From contig JAUPTP010000114.1 of NCBI GenBank assembly GCA_030918015.1, positions 1-7,109 on the forward strand: a stretch of DNA of 7,109 bases, written 5' to 3'. This document shows, one piece after another, positions 5,812 through 7,109 of this stretch. Below the pieces are notes generated by a model. The model saw only the letters and a program-made list of their open reading frames with translations. It was not told the DNA's origin and made no database searches. A program made the translations under genes and the position numbers. Position 1 is the first letter of the stretch. Each line of letters begins with the position of its first letter. Source of the stretch: Pseudomonadota bacterium. GTDB lineage: Bacteria > Pseudomonadota > Gammaproteobacteria > Burkholderiales > Burkholderiaceae_C.

Positions 5812-6669
5812 TTGAGCTCTCACGTCCAGCCCACCGCCCCGCCCGGCCAGCGCAAGCCGGTCACGCTGCATTCGCTGCGCGCGATGCACGCTCGCCGTGA
5901 AAAGGTCACGATGCTGACCGCCTATGACGCCACCTTCGCGCGCCTGGCCGACGAATCCGGCATGGACACGCTGCTGGTGGGCGACTCGCTCGGCATGTTG
6001 CTGCAGGGCCACAGCAGCACGCTGCCGGTCACGCTGGCCGAGATGGCCTACCACACCCGCTGCGTGGCGCGCGGCCTGCAGCACGGCGGCGCGGCCTGGC
6101 TGATCGCCGACCTGCCCTTCGGCAGCTACCAGCAGGGCCCGTCGCAGGCGATGGCCTCGGCCGAGGCGCTGATGCAGGCCGGCGCGCAGATGGTCAAGCT
6201 CGAAGGCGGCGGCTGGACCGCCGAGACGGTGCGCTTCCTGGTCGAGCGCGGCGTGCCGGTGTGCGCGCACCTGGGCCTGACGCCGCAGAGCGTGCATGCG
6301 CTGGGCGGCTACCGGGTGCAGGGCCGCGACGCCGACGGCGCGGCGGTGCTGCGCCGCCAGGCCAAGGAGCTGGCCGAGGCGGGCGCGGCGATGATGGTGC
6401 TCGAGCTGATGCCCACCGAGGTCGCCGCCGCGGTGCAGGCCGACAGCCCCGGCCTGATCACCATCGGCATCGGCGCCGGCCCCGACACCGCCGGCCAGGT
6501 GCTGGTGATGCACGACATGCTGGGCGCCACCCGTGGCAGACTGCCGCGCTTCGTGCGCGACTTCATGCTCGAGGGCGGCAGCATCGGCGACGCGCTGCGA
6601 CGCTATGTCGCCGCGGTCAAGGACGGCTCCTTCCCCGACCGGGTCGCGCACGCGTATTCCGCGGACTGA
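5812..6669 (+). CDS. panB: 3-methyl-2-oxobutanoate hydroxymethyltransferase (ketopantoate hydroxymethyltransferase)
   Basis: PanB transfers a hydroxymethyl group from 5,10-methylenetetrahydrofolate to alpha-ketoisovalerate, giving ketopantoate, the first committed step of pantothenate synthesis, in the cytoplasm. The 285-residue product aligns along its length with E. coli PanB as I recall it. Visible residues are Asp58 in VGDSLGM (metal ligand), Asp100 in IADLPF (metal ligand), Lys129 and Glu131 in MVKLEGG, and Glu198 in VLELMP (the catalytic base, E. coli Glu181). [19 protein letters not shown] and IGIGAG are also conserved. The start is TTG with GGAG six bases upstream; about 18 residues precede the conserved fold, a little more than in E. 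coli. panC follows after 45 bases on the same strand, so the two are likely co-transcribed. Nothing appears truncated or mutated. Confidence 0.97.
   Translation: MSSHVQPTAPPGQRKPVTLHSLRAMHARREKVTMLTAYDATFARLADESGMDTLLVGDSLGMLLQGHSSTLPVTLAEMAYHTRCVARGLQHGGAAWLIADLPFGSYQQGPSQAMASAEALMQAGAQMVKLEGGGWTAETVRFLVERGVPVCAHLGLTPQSVHALGGYRVQGRDADGAAVLRRQAKELAEAGAAMMVLELMPTEVAAAVQADSPGLITIGIGAGPDTAGQVLVMHDMLGATRGRLPRFVRDFMLEGGSIGDALRRYVAAVKDGSFPDRVAHAYSAD

Positions 6670-7109
<440 letters not shown>

Overview
The window reads as a chromosomal stretch from a high-GC betaproteobacterium, most likely a Burkholderiales member of the Rubrivivax/Leptothrix/Sphaerotilus type. This rests on strong G/C third-position bias (one 60-base line inside panB counts to 78% G+C), a betaproteobacterial-looking pantothenate pair, and a COG3484 proteasome-type peptidase of the Anbu kind. 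The taxon is an inference from protein resemblance and composition, not from a marker gene. I see no tRNA, rRNA, insertion sequence, integrase or CRISPR array.

Layout. (1) 1-1368, + strand: the C-terminal half of the DNA mismatch repair ATPase MutS, cut by the left edge. (2) 1415-2254, + strand: an Anbu-type proteasome-like peptidase, 46 bases behind mutS. (3) 2276-4633, - strand, tail-to-tail with the peptidase gene and only 21 bases away: a secreted lipoprotein related to the hydrazine synthase alpha subunit, with a threonine-rich stalk and one C-terminal c-type heme motif. (4) 4634-5067: a 434-base gene-free segment of visibly lower G+C (52-58% in the lines I counted) carrying several inverted repeats. 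(5) 5068-5673, - strand: a DUF938 (METTL26-like) SAM-dependent methyltransferase. (6) 5674-5811: a divergent intergenic region with a plausible panB promoter, a 5' hairpin and a Shine-Dalgarno sequence. (7) 5812-6669, + strand: panB, starting with TTG. (8) 6715 to the right edge, + strand: the first 131 codons of panC.

How the genes relate. panB and panC form a pantothenate (vitamin B5, coenzyme A precursor) operon: PanB makes ketopantoate and PanC condenses pantoate with beta-alanine. The other genes do not obviously form one pathway. MutS acts in replication-error repair. The Anbu-like protein would assemble a cytoplasmic self-compartmentalised particle of unsettled function. The HzsA-related lipoprotein would sit on the periplasmic side of the envelope, probably on the outer membrane, and needs the cytochrome c maturation machinery for its heme. 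The DUF938 protein has no established substrate.

The best lead for something undescribed is the HzsA-related lipoprotein: a presumed redox protein from a family named after an anammox enzyme, here in what looks like an ordinary heterotroph chromosome, with no beta/gamma subunit gene in view, a slippage-prone Thr/Gly stalk, and a long structured upstream region. I find no clear multi-gene novel system in this window.
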